A stretch of 36,291 nucleotides of DNA from Bacteroidota bacterium. GTDB taxonomy: Bacteria; Bacteroidota; Bacteroidia; Bacteroidales; GCA-2748055. This document shows positions 25,435-33,252 of this stretch, one piece after another. The stretch is from NCBI GenBank assembly GCA_024244665.1, contig JAAEOI010000196.1:1-36291 (forward strand). The letters run 5' to 3'. The position numbers were made by a program, and so were the translations under genes. Under the pieces are notes generated by a model. The model worked only from the letters and a program-made list of their open reading frames with translations, had not been told where the DNA came from and made no database searches. Every line of letters begins with the position of its first letter. Position 1 is the stretch's first letter.

Positions 25435-26703
25435 CTAAGATTTGTCCTTTGAGAAAACCAACACACCATTTTGTCCACCAAAACCAAATGAATTCGATAT
25501 TGCCGCATTAATCTTTACTGCTCGTGGTTTATTCGATATTACATCAAGCTGACATTCCGGATCAGGAGTTTCATAATTAATAGTGGGAGGTAATATTCCG
25601 TTTTGAACTGCTAATACACAAGCAGCCGCCTCAATGGCCCCTGCGGCACCCAATGTATGACCAATATTTGATTTTATTGAGCTTACAGGTACACTTTTGT
25701 TTTTAAAAGCCTTTTGAATTATTAAGGTTTCCGTTTTATCATTTGTTATTGTAGATGTTCCATGAGCATTTACATATCCAATATCATCCATGCTAAGCTG
25801 AGCATCATTTACTGCGTTTTCTATGGCCTTAGCAGCCCATATTCCTGAAGGTTCTGGAGCAGCAATGCCATAAGCATCGGCGGTCATTCCAAAGCCTTTT
25901 AAAAACGCGATGGGCTTGGCGCCTCTTATTTGGGCATGTTCAAGAGTTTCCAATACCAAAACGCATGATCCTTCACCCATTACAAAACCATCACGATTTA
26001 AATCGAATGGGCGGCTTGCCATTGAGGGCTTATCGTTAAACCTCGACAGAACACCCATACTTGAATAGGCGTCGAAAACTAAGGGCGTGAGAGTAGATTC
26101 TGCACCTCCGGCTAATATCACATCGGCAGCTCCACCCCGAAGTAAGCCCAGGGCTATTCCAATGGAATGTGTGCCTGTTGTGCACGCTGCAGAAACACCC
26201 AGGTTGGGACCATAGAGACCCAACACATTAGCAGCGTTGCATACAGGCATATTGGGAATTACTCTGGGCACCGTAAGCGGATTGACCGATCCCGGGCCCC
26301 TTTTTAAAAAGCGCTCATGTGCCTCTTCCAAATAAGTGTTGTCGCCTGCAGCAGATCCAATTACACACCCTATTCGGGTTCTGTCTTCATTATTCAAATC
26401 CAATCCGGCATCTTTAACAGCCTCGATTGCTGCACTTGATGCGAGTTGCGAAACACGAGCCATTTTGCGCGATTCTTTTCGATCAAAATAGTCTTCTGGG
26501 TTGTAGGTTAAAATTTCTGATGCAACCTGACTCTTGTGGCCTGTGGGATCGAAGGCCTGAATTCTGGTTATGCCTGACTTTCCAGCGATGAGTGATTTCC
26601 AGAAATCAAACCGATTGCAACCAATAGAAGTAAATACTCCTATACCTGTAACAACAACTGTTTTTTTATATTCCATTTCTAACATAACAATGTTCTGTCG
26701 CAT
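25435..26703 (-). CDS. fabF: 3-oxoacyl-ACP synthase II (FabF-type)
   Basis: The 422-residue condensing enzyme has the complete Cys-His-His triad: Cys174 in SAACTTGTHS, His314 in NAHGTST and His349 in SNIGHTLGAAG, plus Lys344. It elongates acyl-ACP with malonyl-ACP in fatty-acid synthesis, or primes a specialised acyl chain. The likely true start is the third Met (26676), which places VVVTGIG at its usual distance from the N-terminus; the longer frame from 26703 is given. No ACP, FabG or other fatty-acid gene is adjacent, so this may be a second, specialised copy. It is more A+T-rich than the glycan genes. Confidence 0.88.
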   Translation of the reverse strand: MRQNIVMLEMEYKKTVVVTGIGVFTSIGCNRFDFWKSLIAGKSGITRIQAFDPTGHKSQVASEILTYNPEDYFDRKESRKMARVSQLASSAAIEAVKDAGLDLNNEDRTRIGCVIGSAAGDNTYLEEAHERFLKRGPGSVNPLTVPRVIPNMPVCNAANVLGLYGPNLGVSAACTTGTHSIGIALGLLRGGAADVILAGGAESTLTPLVFDAYSSMGVLSRFNDKPSMASRPFDLNRDGFVMGEGSCVLVLETLEHAQIRGAKPIAFLKGFGMTADAYGIAAPEPSGIWAAKAIENAVNDAQLSMDDIGYVNAHGTSTITNDKTETLIIQKAFKNKSVPVSSIKSNIGHTLGAAGAIEAAACVLAVQNGILPPTINYETPDPECQLDVISNKPRAVKINAAISNSFGFGGQNGVLVFSKDKS

Positions 26704-27090
26704 CTAAAGAAGTAAAACTATAAATTCTTTTCTTTAGCGCAGAATAAAAAATAGCATTAACGGATACAAAAGGCCATTGCTTTACAAAATCAATTATAAA
26801 ACAGGCCGTATATTGCATATTCCAGCGTAATTGGTTCTTCGACATATGAAACTCAGAGGGTTGATAGCTGCACTTAACGTCAAATTGCGGGGCACTATAA
26901 TTACTATGGTGATCACCTGAGCTCTTGCTAAAGCTCCTTAAAATATTAATTCTTTGGCCCGGCAGACTGAGGCCCGGACTTGGCAGTCTGGACTATAGGG
27001 TCTATCTTCATGGACTGAAAAACCCGGCTGATATACTCCAGATGATTGAGTACCTCAGCCTGTAGAAGAAAACCTGAATGTTATCCTGAA
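26704..27090. other. Intergenic stretch with a possible decayed reading frame
   Basis: No intact gene is seen. One plus-strand frame runs open for about 50 codons and ends DYRVYLHGLKNPADILQMIE, stopping at a TAG near 27065, without a convincing start; it may be the tail of a lost gene. The inverted arms CAGACTG and CAGTCTG (about 26965-26995) and GAGCT/AGCTC (about 26920-26937) could form hairpins. The upstream control region of FabF and the promoter of the GH88 gene must also lie here. Confidence 0.35.
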
Positions 27091-28281
27091 ATGAAACAGT
27101 TGAACCTTTTGCTTCTGGCATCGCTTATTATTGCCCTTTCATCATGTGGAAACCCTACAGGGGAAGGCAGTGAATTTAATATTGAATCCATCGGAAAGCA
27201 GCTGAGGCTGCTGGATGAAAACACTCAGAATGTGATAGCGGAATCACATGAAAGTGAGCGTATTGTTCCCCGGACCATCAATGAGGATGGATCGCTGCGT
27301 GTTGTACGGAGTGGTGACTGGACCAGCGGATTTTTCCCTGGAACCCTGTGGTACATGTATGAATTATCCGGGGATGAGGCCTGGAAAGAGAAGGCGGTGA
27401 CTTATACGGCCCCCCTGGAGAAGGAGCAATTCAACGCCTTCAACCATGATGTGGGATTCCGGATGTTCTGTAGTTTTGGGAATGCACTCCGTTTGAGTGG
27501 AGATGAAGCATACATTCCGGTACTGGTTCAATCGGCCAAAACATTGATTACACGCTACTACAAAAGTGTAGGATCGATCAGGTCCTGGAATTTTAACGAA
27601 GAGGTATGGCAGTGCCCGGTGATTATTGACAACATGATGAACCTGGAGCTGCTGTTCTGGGCTTCGGAACAGACCGGCGATCCGGTATACCGCGACATTG
27701 CTGTTGCACATGCCCTGACTACCATGGAGAACCAGTTCAGGGACGATTACAGTACTGTCCACGTGGTAGATTACGACACCATCACCGGTGAAGTACGTCA
27801 GAAGAATACCCACCAGGGTTATTCGGATGAGTCGTCGTGGGCACGGGGACAGGCCTGGGGATTGTACGGCTTCACCATGACCTACCGTTTTACAAAGGAC
27901 CTGCGATTTCTGGAGCAGGCAGAGCAGATTGCCGGTTTCCTGCTGAATCATGAAAATCTTCCCGAAGACGGGGTTCCTTACTGGGATTTTGATGATCCGG
28001 GGATTCCCGATGCACCCAGGGATGTTTCATCTGCGGCAATCATTGCCTCGGCACTCTATGAACTCAGCACCTATTCTGAAAAGGGGACATTCCTCAGATC
28101 GGAAGCGGACCGGATCCTGGATAGTATCTGGGAAAACTACCGCTCGCCGGAGGGTGATAATTATGGATTTATCCTGGATCATGCTACAGGGAATTTGCCA
28201 GATGGATCGGAAATCGATGTTCCCCTGAACTATGCCGACTACTATTTCATGGAGGCGCAGTTGAGGCGGAAGAATCTTTAA
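27091..28281 (+). CDS. GH88 family unsaturated glucuronyl hydrolase lipoprotein
   Basis: The start is at ATG 27091, which gives a clean lipoprotein signal peptide (LIIALSSC, Cys19); an upstream in-frame TTG (27046) only adds a polar stub. The 396-residue product has the (alpha/alpha)6 barrel motifs of GH88: WTSGFFPGTLWYMYEL, HDVGF with Asp120, IIDNMMNLELLFWAS with Asp180, SSWARGQAWGLYG, and NYADYYFMEA at the end. The two aspartates are spaced as in characterised members, where they act in hydrolysis of the vinyl-ether group. The enzyme would remove 4,5-unsaturated uronic acid from lyase products of glycosaminoglycans, ulvan or similar polymers. This implies a polysaccharide lyase elsewhere, possibly the LamG protein. 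Confidence 0.9.
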   Translation: MKQLNLLLLASLIIALSSCGNPTGEGSEFNIESIGKQLRLLDENTQNVIAESHESERIVPRTINEDGSLRVVRSGDWTSGFFPGTLWYMYELSGDEAWKEKAVTYTAPLEKEQFNAFNHDVGFRMFCSFGNALRLSGDEAYIPVLVQSAKTLITRYYKSVGSIRSWNFNEEVWQCPVIIDNMMNLELLFWASEQTGDPVYRDIAVAHALTTMENQFRDDYSTVHVVDYDTITGEVRQKNTHQGYSDESSWARGQAWGLYGFTMTYRFTKDLRFLEQAEQIAGFLLNHENLPEDGVPYWDFDDPGIPDAPRDVSSAAIIASALYELSTYSEKGTFLRSEADRILDSIWENYRSPEGDNYGFILDHATGNLPDGSEIDVPLNYADYYFMEAQLRRKNL

Positions 28282-28343
28282 GCGATGCGGAGACCGGATT
28301 AAACCTTTTATGGTATTTCTGATCAAAAGGAATAAAAACAAAT

Positions 28344-29795
28344 ATGAATAAGCTCCTATTGGCGGGAATATCAGTCCTCCTATCTTCAACTATTCTGACA
28401 GCTCAGAACATCAGTTACCCCATTGTGGATACGCATGTAACTGTTTTTTCAAATCAATCAGAACTGATTTCGACCCCGGATCCGGGTGATCCCTTTTATG
28501 GTCAGGATGCAAGCAACCAGGGGAATCAGCCCTCATATACCGACAATGAAAACGGAACCATTACCGACAATGTGACCGGACTCACCTGGGAACAGGATAT
28601 GGGTGAAAAAATCACATATACAGAAGCTTATCTCAAAGCAGACAACATGTCCCTGAGCGGGTATGACGACTGGCGGGTACCCACCATCAAAGAACTTTAC
28701 TCGTTGATCCTGTTCACCGGCAGGGTGTCCGGTGCAGCTGCCATTGACCTGTTCATTGATACAGAATATTTCGACCAGCCCCTGGGTGATCCCGATCTGG
28801 GAGAGCGGGAGATCGATGCTCAGACCTGGTCCTCCACGCAATACACGGGCTTAACCATGAAAGGCGACTCCACTGTATTCGGGGTCAATTTTGTCGATGG
28901 AAGGATCAAGGGCTACCCAAAATACCAACCAGGTAGTAACAATACTACACCCAGATCCATGTATTTCAGGATGGTCAGGGGAAATCCTTCCTATGGCATC
29001 AATGAATTTGAGGAGAATAGTAACGGTAGCATCAGCGATCATGCAAGCGGACTGATGTGGCAGCAGGCGGACGATGGTCAGATGCGGGATTGGGAGAGTG
29101 CCCTCTCGTATGCTGAAAACCTGGAGCTGGGGGGGTATGACGACTGGCGGCTTCCTAATGCCAAGGAGCTGCAGAGTATTCTTGATTATTCAAGGTCTCC
29201 ACAGTCAACCGGGACTGCAGCCATCGATCCCCTTTTTTCCACCACGGAGATCAATGATCCCGAAGGAAATCCCGGTCAATATCCCTACTTCTGGAGCGGG
29301 ACCACCCACCAGGACGGACCGAAGCCCTACAGTTCGGCTGTCTACTTTGCCTTTGGTGAAGCACAGGGCAGGATGAAAAATAACCTGATGGATGTGCATG
29401 GGGCCGGTTCGCAAAGAAGCGATCCCAAAACCGGTGATATTTCTGTATATCCCCTGTATCACGGACCCCAGGGGGATGTGCGGTACGTCTATAATGCAGT
29501 AAGATGCGTCAGGGATATCACCTCAACTGGTACAGGTATTGATGCCCTTGCAGAGGAGAACCAACCAGCGGTCTACCCGAATCCCACAGCCGGTCTTTTT
29601 ACTCTTCAGACCCATCAGTTTGGAACAGCATCCAGGCTGATGCTGACAGATTCTTTAGGGAGGATGGTTCTGGAGGAGGAAATTATTAGTGAGAAAAGTA
29701 TCCAAATTGATCTGACCAATCGTCCTGACGGACTCTATTTCATCTGTCTGCTTACAGGTCAGGATCGCAAAACCATAAAGATTATTAAAGGATGA
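28344..29795 (+). CDS. Secreted protein with two DUF1566 domains and a Type IX sorting tail
   Basis: The 483-residue protein has a signal peptide (about 1-20). Two DUF1566 (Lcl C-terminal-like) domains follow, each with the pattern NGTITDNVTGLTWEQ then GYDDWRVPTIKEL (about 50-215) or NGSISDHASGLMWQQ then GYDDWRLPNAKEL (about 216-395). A C-terminal Type IX secretion tail starts at VYPNPTAGLF (about 415) and ends with TGQDRKTIKIIKG. It is therefore expected on the cell surface or in the medium. The function of DUF1566 is not well defined; it is often found in surface or adhesive proteins. It overlaps the CotH gene by 4 bases (ATGA), so the two are translated together. Confidence 0.85.
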   Translation: MNKLLLAGISVLLSSTILTAQNISYPIVDTHVTVFSNQSELISTPDPGDPFYGQDASNQGNQPSYTDNENGTITDNVTGLTWEQDMGEKITYTEAYLKADNMSLSGYDDWRVPTIKELYSLILFTGRVSGAAAIDLFIDTEYFDQPLGDPDLGEREIDAQTWSSTQYTGLTMKGDSTVFGVNFVDGRIKGYPKYQPGSNNTTPRSMYFRMVRGNPSYGINEFEENSNGSISDHASGLMWQQADDGQMRDWESALSYAENLELGGYDDWRLPNAKELQSILDYSRSPQSTGTAAIDPLFSTTEINDPEGNPGQYPYFWSGTTHQDGPKPYSSAVYFAFGEAQGRMKNNLMDVHGAGSQRSDPKTGDISVYPLYHGPQGDVRYVYNAVRCVRDITSTGTGIDALAEENQPAVYPNPTAGLFTLQTHQFGTASRLMLTDSLGRMVLEEEIISEKSIQIDLTNRPDGLYFICLLTGQDRKTIKIIKG

Positions 29796-32017
29796 AGCCA
29801 TTATTCAGAGTTACCCTCTTTTCGTTGATAGTATTCGGAGCAATTACACCAGATATCGGGGCCCAGGATCTCTATGATCCCTCCGAGGTCTCAGGACTAA
29901 AAATCGATTTTTATGATACCAACTGGGATGCGATTCTGGATGGCTATATGGGGCAGGATAGTGATGAGCGAATCCTGGCTGATGTAACGATTAATGGGAT
30001 CGTATTTGACAGTGTCGGGGTTCGGTACAAGGGGAACTCTTCATACAGGTCCACCCAGGTAAAGAATCCTTTGAACATAAAGCTGAACTATGTAAAGGAC
30101 CAGGATTACCAGGGCTACTATACCCTGAAATTATCCAACGGATTCAAAGATCCCAGTTTTGTCAGGGAGGTGCTGGCCCTGGAAATTGCACGCAAATATA
30201 TGCCGGCAGCCAGGGCCGGGTATGCCAATGTTACAATCAATGATTCATTTATCGGCCTCTACACCAATGTTCAATCCATCAATGATGTATTTACCGAGGA
30301 GCATTACCTGAGTGAGAATCGGCCGTTTTTTGAAGGTGCAGGAGACGGACCGTCACCGGCGGGATGTTCATATACTTCCTGGGAGTATATGGGAATTGAC
30401 TCCACAAACTGTTATCCATACTATTATGACTCCAAATCGGACCCCTTTTACGGAACCCTGATCAATTTTCTTGATGTTTTTAACAATCAGCCCAATGATA
30501 TGGAATCCGTCTATAACGTGGACCGTCACCTGTGGGCCATGGCATATGATATTGCACTGGTGAACCTGGATGCACCCATCAGCATGCCCCATAATTTCTA
30601 TCTCTACTATGATGAAACAGAGCGGTTCAACTATATCAAGTGGGACCTGAATGAGTGTTTCGGGGTATTTCAGCGACTGAGTGGTACCCAGGTTAACCTG
30701 ACCGGGATGCAAGAGCTTGACCCATACGTCAATAATAATCTGAATACCCCCATTCTGTACAAGGTGTGGCAGAACAGCCGGTGGAAGAAGATGTATATGG
30801 CTCATATGAAGACCCTGATGGAGGAGAATATAAGCAATAGCTGGTACCGGGAGAGGGCAGGGGAGCTGCAGTCTCATATTTCTGAGTCTGTTCAGAGCGA
30901 TCCAAATAAGTTTTTCTCCTACGATCAAAGCGTTGACAATCTCGATAACAGTGTGGGTAAATCGGTGGGGATCAGCGAGCTGATGGATGCACGTGCCACA
31001 TATCTGAACAGCACCGCATATTTCCAGCTGACACAACCTGAAGTGTCCGGGATATCCCACTTGCCAGCACTCCTGGAGCCCAATTCGGACGTGACCATTC
31101 TTGCAACTATATTAAATGCCGATTATGTGGTCCTGGGATATCGCGAGCTCCTTGGAGGCCGGTTTGAAAAGATTGAAATGGCAGATGACGGCTTACATAA
31201 TGATGGCATAGCAGGTGACGGAATCTGGGGAGTTACCCTTCCCATGGGCACTATTCTGGAGTATTATATCTATGCTGAAAATGCTGATGCAGGCATCTTT
31301 TCCCCAGCACGGGCAGAGTATGAATTCCACACCCTGACCACTTCCGGTGATATTGTAATCAATGAGTTTATGGCTTCCAACGACTTCACTGCTGCGGATC
31401 AGAATGGGGAGTTCGACGACTGGATCGAATTGTATAATAACAGTTCTTCGGCACTGTCATTAAACGGCTATTTCCTTTCTGATGATGCGGGAGAGCCAGG
31501 CAAATGGGAATTTCCTGATACGATCATAGCAGCCGGAGCTTACCTGGTGGTGTGGGCCGACAATGATATCCTTCAGCAGGGGATGCATGCTAGTTTCAAA
31601 CTCTCTGCTTCCGGGGAAGAGATCGTTCTTTCGGATGCTTCGGGAGTATTGCTGGACCAGGTTTCCTATGCCTTACAATCCGCTGATATTTCCACCGGCA
31701 GAAGTCCCAACGGAGACGGAATCTTTGGGCTTATGACACCCACATTTGCAGCCGAAAATAATTCAATCACCAGTACTGATCCCGGGAAAGTCAAGATCCC
31801 AGAACTATCCATCTATCCTAATCCGGCCACCACGTTTTTGAATATTGCCGTCAGAGGAACCGAAAAGCACCAGGTATTCATGTACAATATGTTCGGACAG
31901 CTTCAGGATCAATGTGAATTTGAAGGAACAAAAACATTGGATATCAGTATGCTCTCCCCGGGAATCTATCTGATCAGTGTGGATGGATTGGCAAATGGAA
32001 AATTCATTAAGCATTAA
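29792..32017 (+). CDS. CotH kinase family protein with lamin-tail domain and Type IX sorting tail
   Basis: The 741-residue secreted protein has a signal peptide (about 1-24) and a CotH-type atypical protein-kinase fold at about 30-340 (ADVTINGIVFDSVGVRYKGNSS, KNPLNIKLNY, YIGLYTNVQ-like segment, WDLNECFG with Asp285 at the metal-binding position). Next come a beta-rich linker, a lamin-tail domain (about 519-620; VINEFMASND, WIELYNNSS) and a Type IX tail (YPNPATTFLNIAV to GLANGKFIKH). CotH of Bacillus phosphorylates a spore-coat protein; bacterial secreted homologues are often linked to polysaccharide-degrading or surface assemblies. Here it shares an ATGA junction with the DUF1566 gene, whose product is a plausible partner or substrate. 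Confidence 0.88.
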   Translation: MKPLFRVTLFSLIVFGAITPDIGAQDLYDPSEVSGLKIDFYDTNWDAILDGYMGQDSDERILADVTINGIVFDSVGVRYKGNSSYRSTQVKNPLNIKLNYVKDQDYQGYYTLKLSNGFKDPSFVREVLALEIARKYMPAARAGYANVTINDSFIGLYTNVQSINDVFTEEHYLSENRPFFEGAGDGPSPAGCSYTSWEYMGIDSTNCYPYYYDSKSDPFYGTLINFLDVFNNQPNDMESVYNVDRHLWAMAYDIALVNLDAPISMPHNFYLYYDETERFNYIKWDLNECFGVFQRLSGTQVNLTGMQELDPYVNNNLNTPILYKVWQNSRWKKMYMAHMKTLMEENISNSWYRERAGELQSHISESVQSDPNKFFSYDQSVDNLDNSVGKSVGISELMDARATYLNSTAYFQLTQPEVSGISHLPALLEPNSDVTILATILNADYVVLGYRELLGGRFEKIEMADDGLHNDGIAGDGIWGVTLPMGTILEYYIYAENADAGIFSPARAEYEFHTLTTSGDIVINEFMASNDFTAADQNGEFDDWIELYNNSSSALSLNGYFLSDDAGEPGKWEFPDTIIAAGAYLVVWADNDILQQGMHASFKLSASGEEIVLSDASGVLLDQVSYALQSADISTGRSPNGDGIFGLMTPTFAAENNSITSTDPGKVKIPELSIYPNPATTFLNIAVRGTEKHQVFMYNMFGQLQDQCEFEGTKTLDISMLSPGIYLISVDGLANGKFIKH

Positions 32018-32020
32018 TCT

Positions 32021-32040
32021 GGCAATTTTTATAAATTGCC
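32021..32040 (+). terminator. Perfect 8-bp-stem hairpin between CotH and the truncated sulfatase
   Basis: GGCAATTT TTAT AAATTGCC begins 3 bases after the CotH stop and ends 3 bases before the start codon of the truncated sulfatase. There is no T-tract after it on the plus strand, so it may be an RNA 3'-end stabiliser or translational block rather than a classical intrinsic terminator. Confidence 0.4.
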
Positions 32041-32043
32041 TGT

Positions 32044-32412
32044 ATGAAATTGCACCTCAGTTTCCTGGCAATTTTTGGATTGCTCCTCGTTGCTGAATGT
32101 AAAACGGAACAATCCCTGCCGAATATCATTCTCATCTGCGTAGATGACATGGGTTGGTCCGATTTGGGCTGCTATGGAAGTGAGATCCATACACCACGCA
32201 TCGACCGAATAGCCGAAAAGGGTATCCGGTTTACACACATTCACAATACGTCCAGGTGTTTTCCCTCCAGGGCATGCCTGATTACCGGAGCTGATTACCC
32301 TTCCGAATTCAATGGTACAGAGATCACACCCATTCAGGGAGAGTTGAAATTGGCTTTATCATTTCTGCAGGAACAAATATTAATAATCAAACAATACAAA
32401 TCACGGGTATGA
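32044..32412 (+). pseudogene. Sulfatase with a large internal deletion
   Basis: The 122-codon frame begins with a signal peptide (Cys19), a normal sulfatase N-terminus (PNIILICVDDMGWSDLGCYG) and the formylglycine motif CFPSR at Cys72, followed by ACLITG. At about codon 83 (near 32290) it jumps to YPSEFNGTEITPIQGE, a segment that in type I arylsulfatases lies near the C-terminal third. About 300 residues, including most metal and substrate ligands, are therefore missing. The remaining frame runs into leader sequence and ends as ATGA over the deoC start. It cannot be an active sulfatase. The frame is kept open across the join, so a short exported peptide could still be made. Confidence 0.75.
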
Positions 32413-33131
32413 AGCCAATAACTAGACATGAGATTGCAAAAATGATTGACCACTCTCTTTTACATCCCACCATGGATGACCATATACTAAAGGAGGGGAT
32501 CGAACTGGCGAAAGAGTATGATGTGGCTTCGGTCTGTATTAAACCATATGCTGTGAAGATGGCGGCAGAGACGCTGGCCGGAACAGATGTTATGGTGGGG
32601 GCTGTCATCGGATTCCCGCATGGCAACAGCAGGGTGGATGTGAAGGTGTTTGAAACAGAAAGGGCCATTGAGGATGGTGCAGTGGAGATTGATATGGTAG
32701 TTAACACCGGGAAGGTGCTTTCAGAAGATTGGGATTATGTCCGCAATGAAATTGCAGCGGTTGTAGCTTCTACGAAGAAGCACGGGGCTGCACTGAAGGT
32801 GATCTTTGAAAACGACTTTCTGACTGAAGATAAATACAAAATCAGGCTCTGTGAGATATGCAGCGAACTGAAGGTGGAGTTTGTAAAGACATCGACCGGA
32901 TATGGCTTTGTGAAGCAGCCCGATGGTAGTTATAATTATAAGGGGGCTACCCATTCCGACCTGATCCTTATGCGAAAGCATTCAGATCCCGAGGTGCAGG
33001 TGAAGGCCGCCGGCGGGGTCCGGACCCTGGAGGATACCCTGAAGGTACGGGAGCTGGGAGTGACCCGGATAGGTGCCACTGCAACAGAGGCCATCGTCAA
33101 TGCGGTAAACGGCCTCGCCGAAGGCAACTAA
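32409..33131 (+). CDS. deoC: Deoxyribose-phosphate aldolase
   Basis: The 240-residue class I aldolase has the Schiff-base Lys160 in EFVKTSTGYG, Lys199 in VKAAGGVRT, and Asp95 in VEIDMVVN, all as in DeoC. It cleaves 2-deoxyribose-5-phosphate to glyceraldehyde-3-phosphate and acetaldehyde, or performs a related aldol cleavage. The gene overlaps the truncated sulfatase by 4 bases (ATGA), an accident of the upstream deletion or a sign of coupling. Its presence among polysaccharide genes, and the nearby iron dehydrogenase that could reduce acetaldehyde, is suggestive only. Full length, no oddities within. Confidence 0.92.
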   Translation: MKPITRHEIAKMIDHSLLHPTMDDHILKEGIELAKEYDVASVCIKPYAVKMAAETLAGTDVMVGAVIGFPHGNSRVDVKVFETERAIEDGAVEIDMVVNTGKVLSEDWDYVRNEIAAVVASTKKHGAALKVIFENDFLTEDKYKIRLCEICSELKVEFVKTSTGYGFVKQPDGSYNYKGATHSDLILMRKHSDPEVQVKAAGGVRTLEDTLKVRELGVTRIGATATEAIVNAVNGLAEGN

Positions 33132-33172
33132 CCACTAAATACTAACTAATTTCCAATGACTAATTACCTCTA
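33131..33172 (+). repeat. Degenerate heptamer repeat array upstream of a sulfatase
   Basis: From the deoC stop codon the bases fall into a 7-base register: ACCACTA, AATACTA, ACTAATT, TCCAATG, ACTAATT, ACCTCTA. Two units are identical and the others share ACTA-type cores. The reverse complement reads as TAGTATT/TAGTGGT, resembling in form the CAGTACT/CAGTGCT array after the sulfatase. Moderately convincing because the units are degenerate. Confidence 0.4.
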
Positions 33173-33183
33173 ACTTTTTACCT

Positions 33184-33252
33184 ATGAAACCTATCTATTC
33201 CTTGCTTTTACTAGCTCTGTTTACCCTGTGATGTGCCAACAAGGCTGAAAAA
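33184..33252 (+). other. Interrupted lipoprotein leader of the downstream sulfatase
   Basis: ATG at 33184 opens MKPIYSLLLLALFTL, then TGA (33229-33231), then CANKAEKLSPP in the same frame as the sulfatase. The stop falls exactly on the residue before the lipobox cysteine, where Gly, Ala or Ser is expected. A single G-to-T change from GGA would explain it. The region is in frame with the body (23 codons to the TTG at 33253). Confidence 0.8.

Noticed and set aside
26858..26932. Short frame starting MKLRGLIAALN (24 codons)
   Set aside because: It is too short, with no conserved feature or clear context, so it is not reported as a gene.
30368..31060. Long opposite-strand frame (230 codons) under the CotH gene
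   Set aside because: It is a shadow of the CotH coding frame, with no recognisable protein features.
33229..33231. TGA as selenocysteine or a reassigned codon
   Set aside because: TGA ends many genes normally here (for example the DUF1566 and IMPase genes), the position is a signal-peptide residue, and no SECIS-like hairpin was evident.
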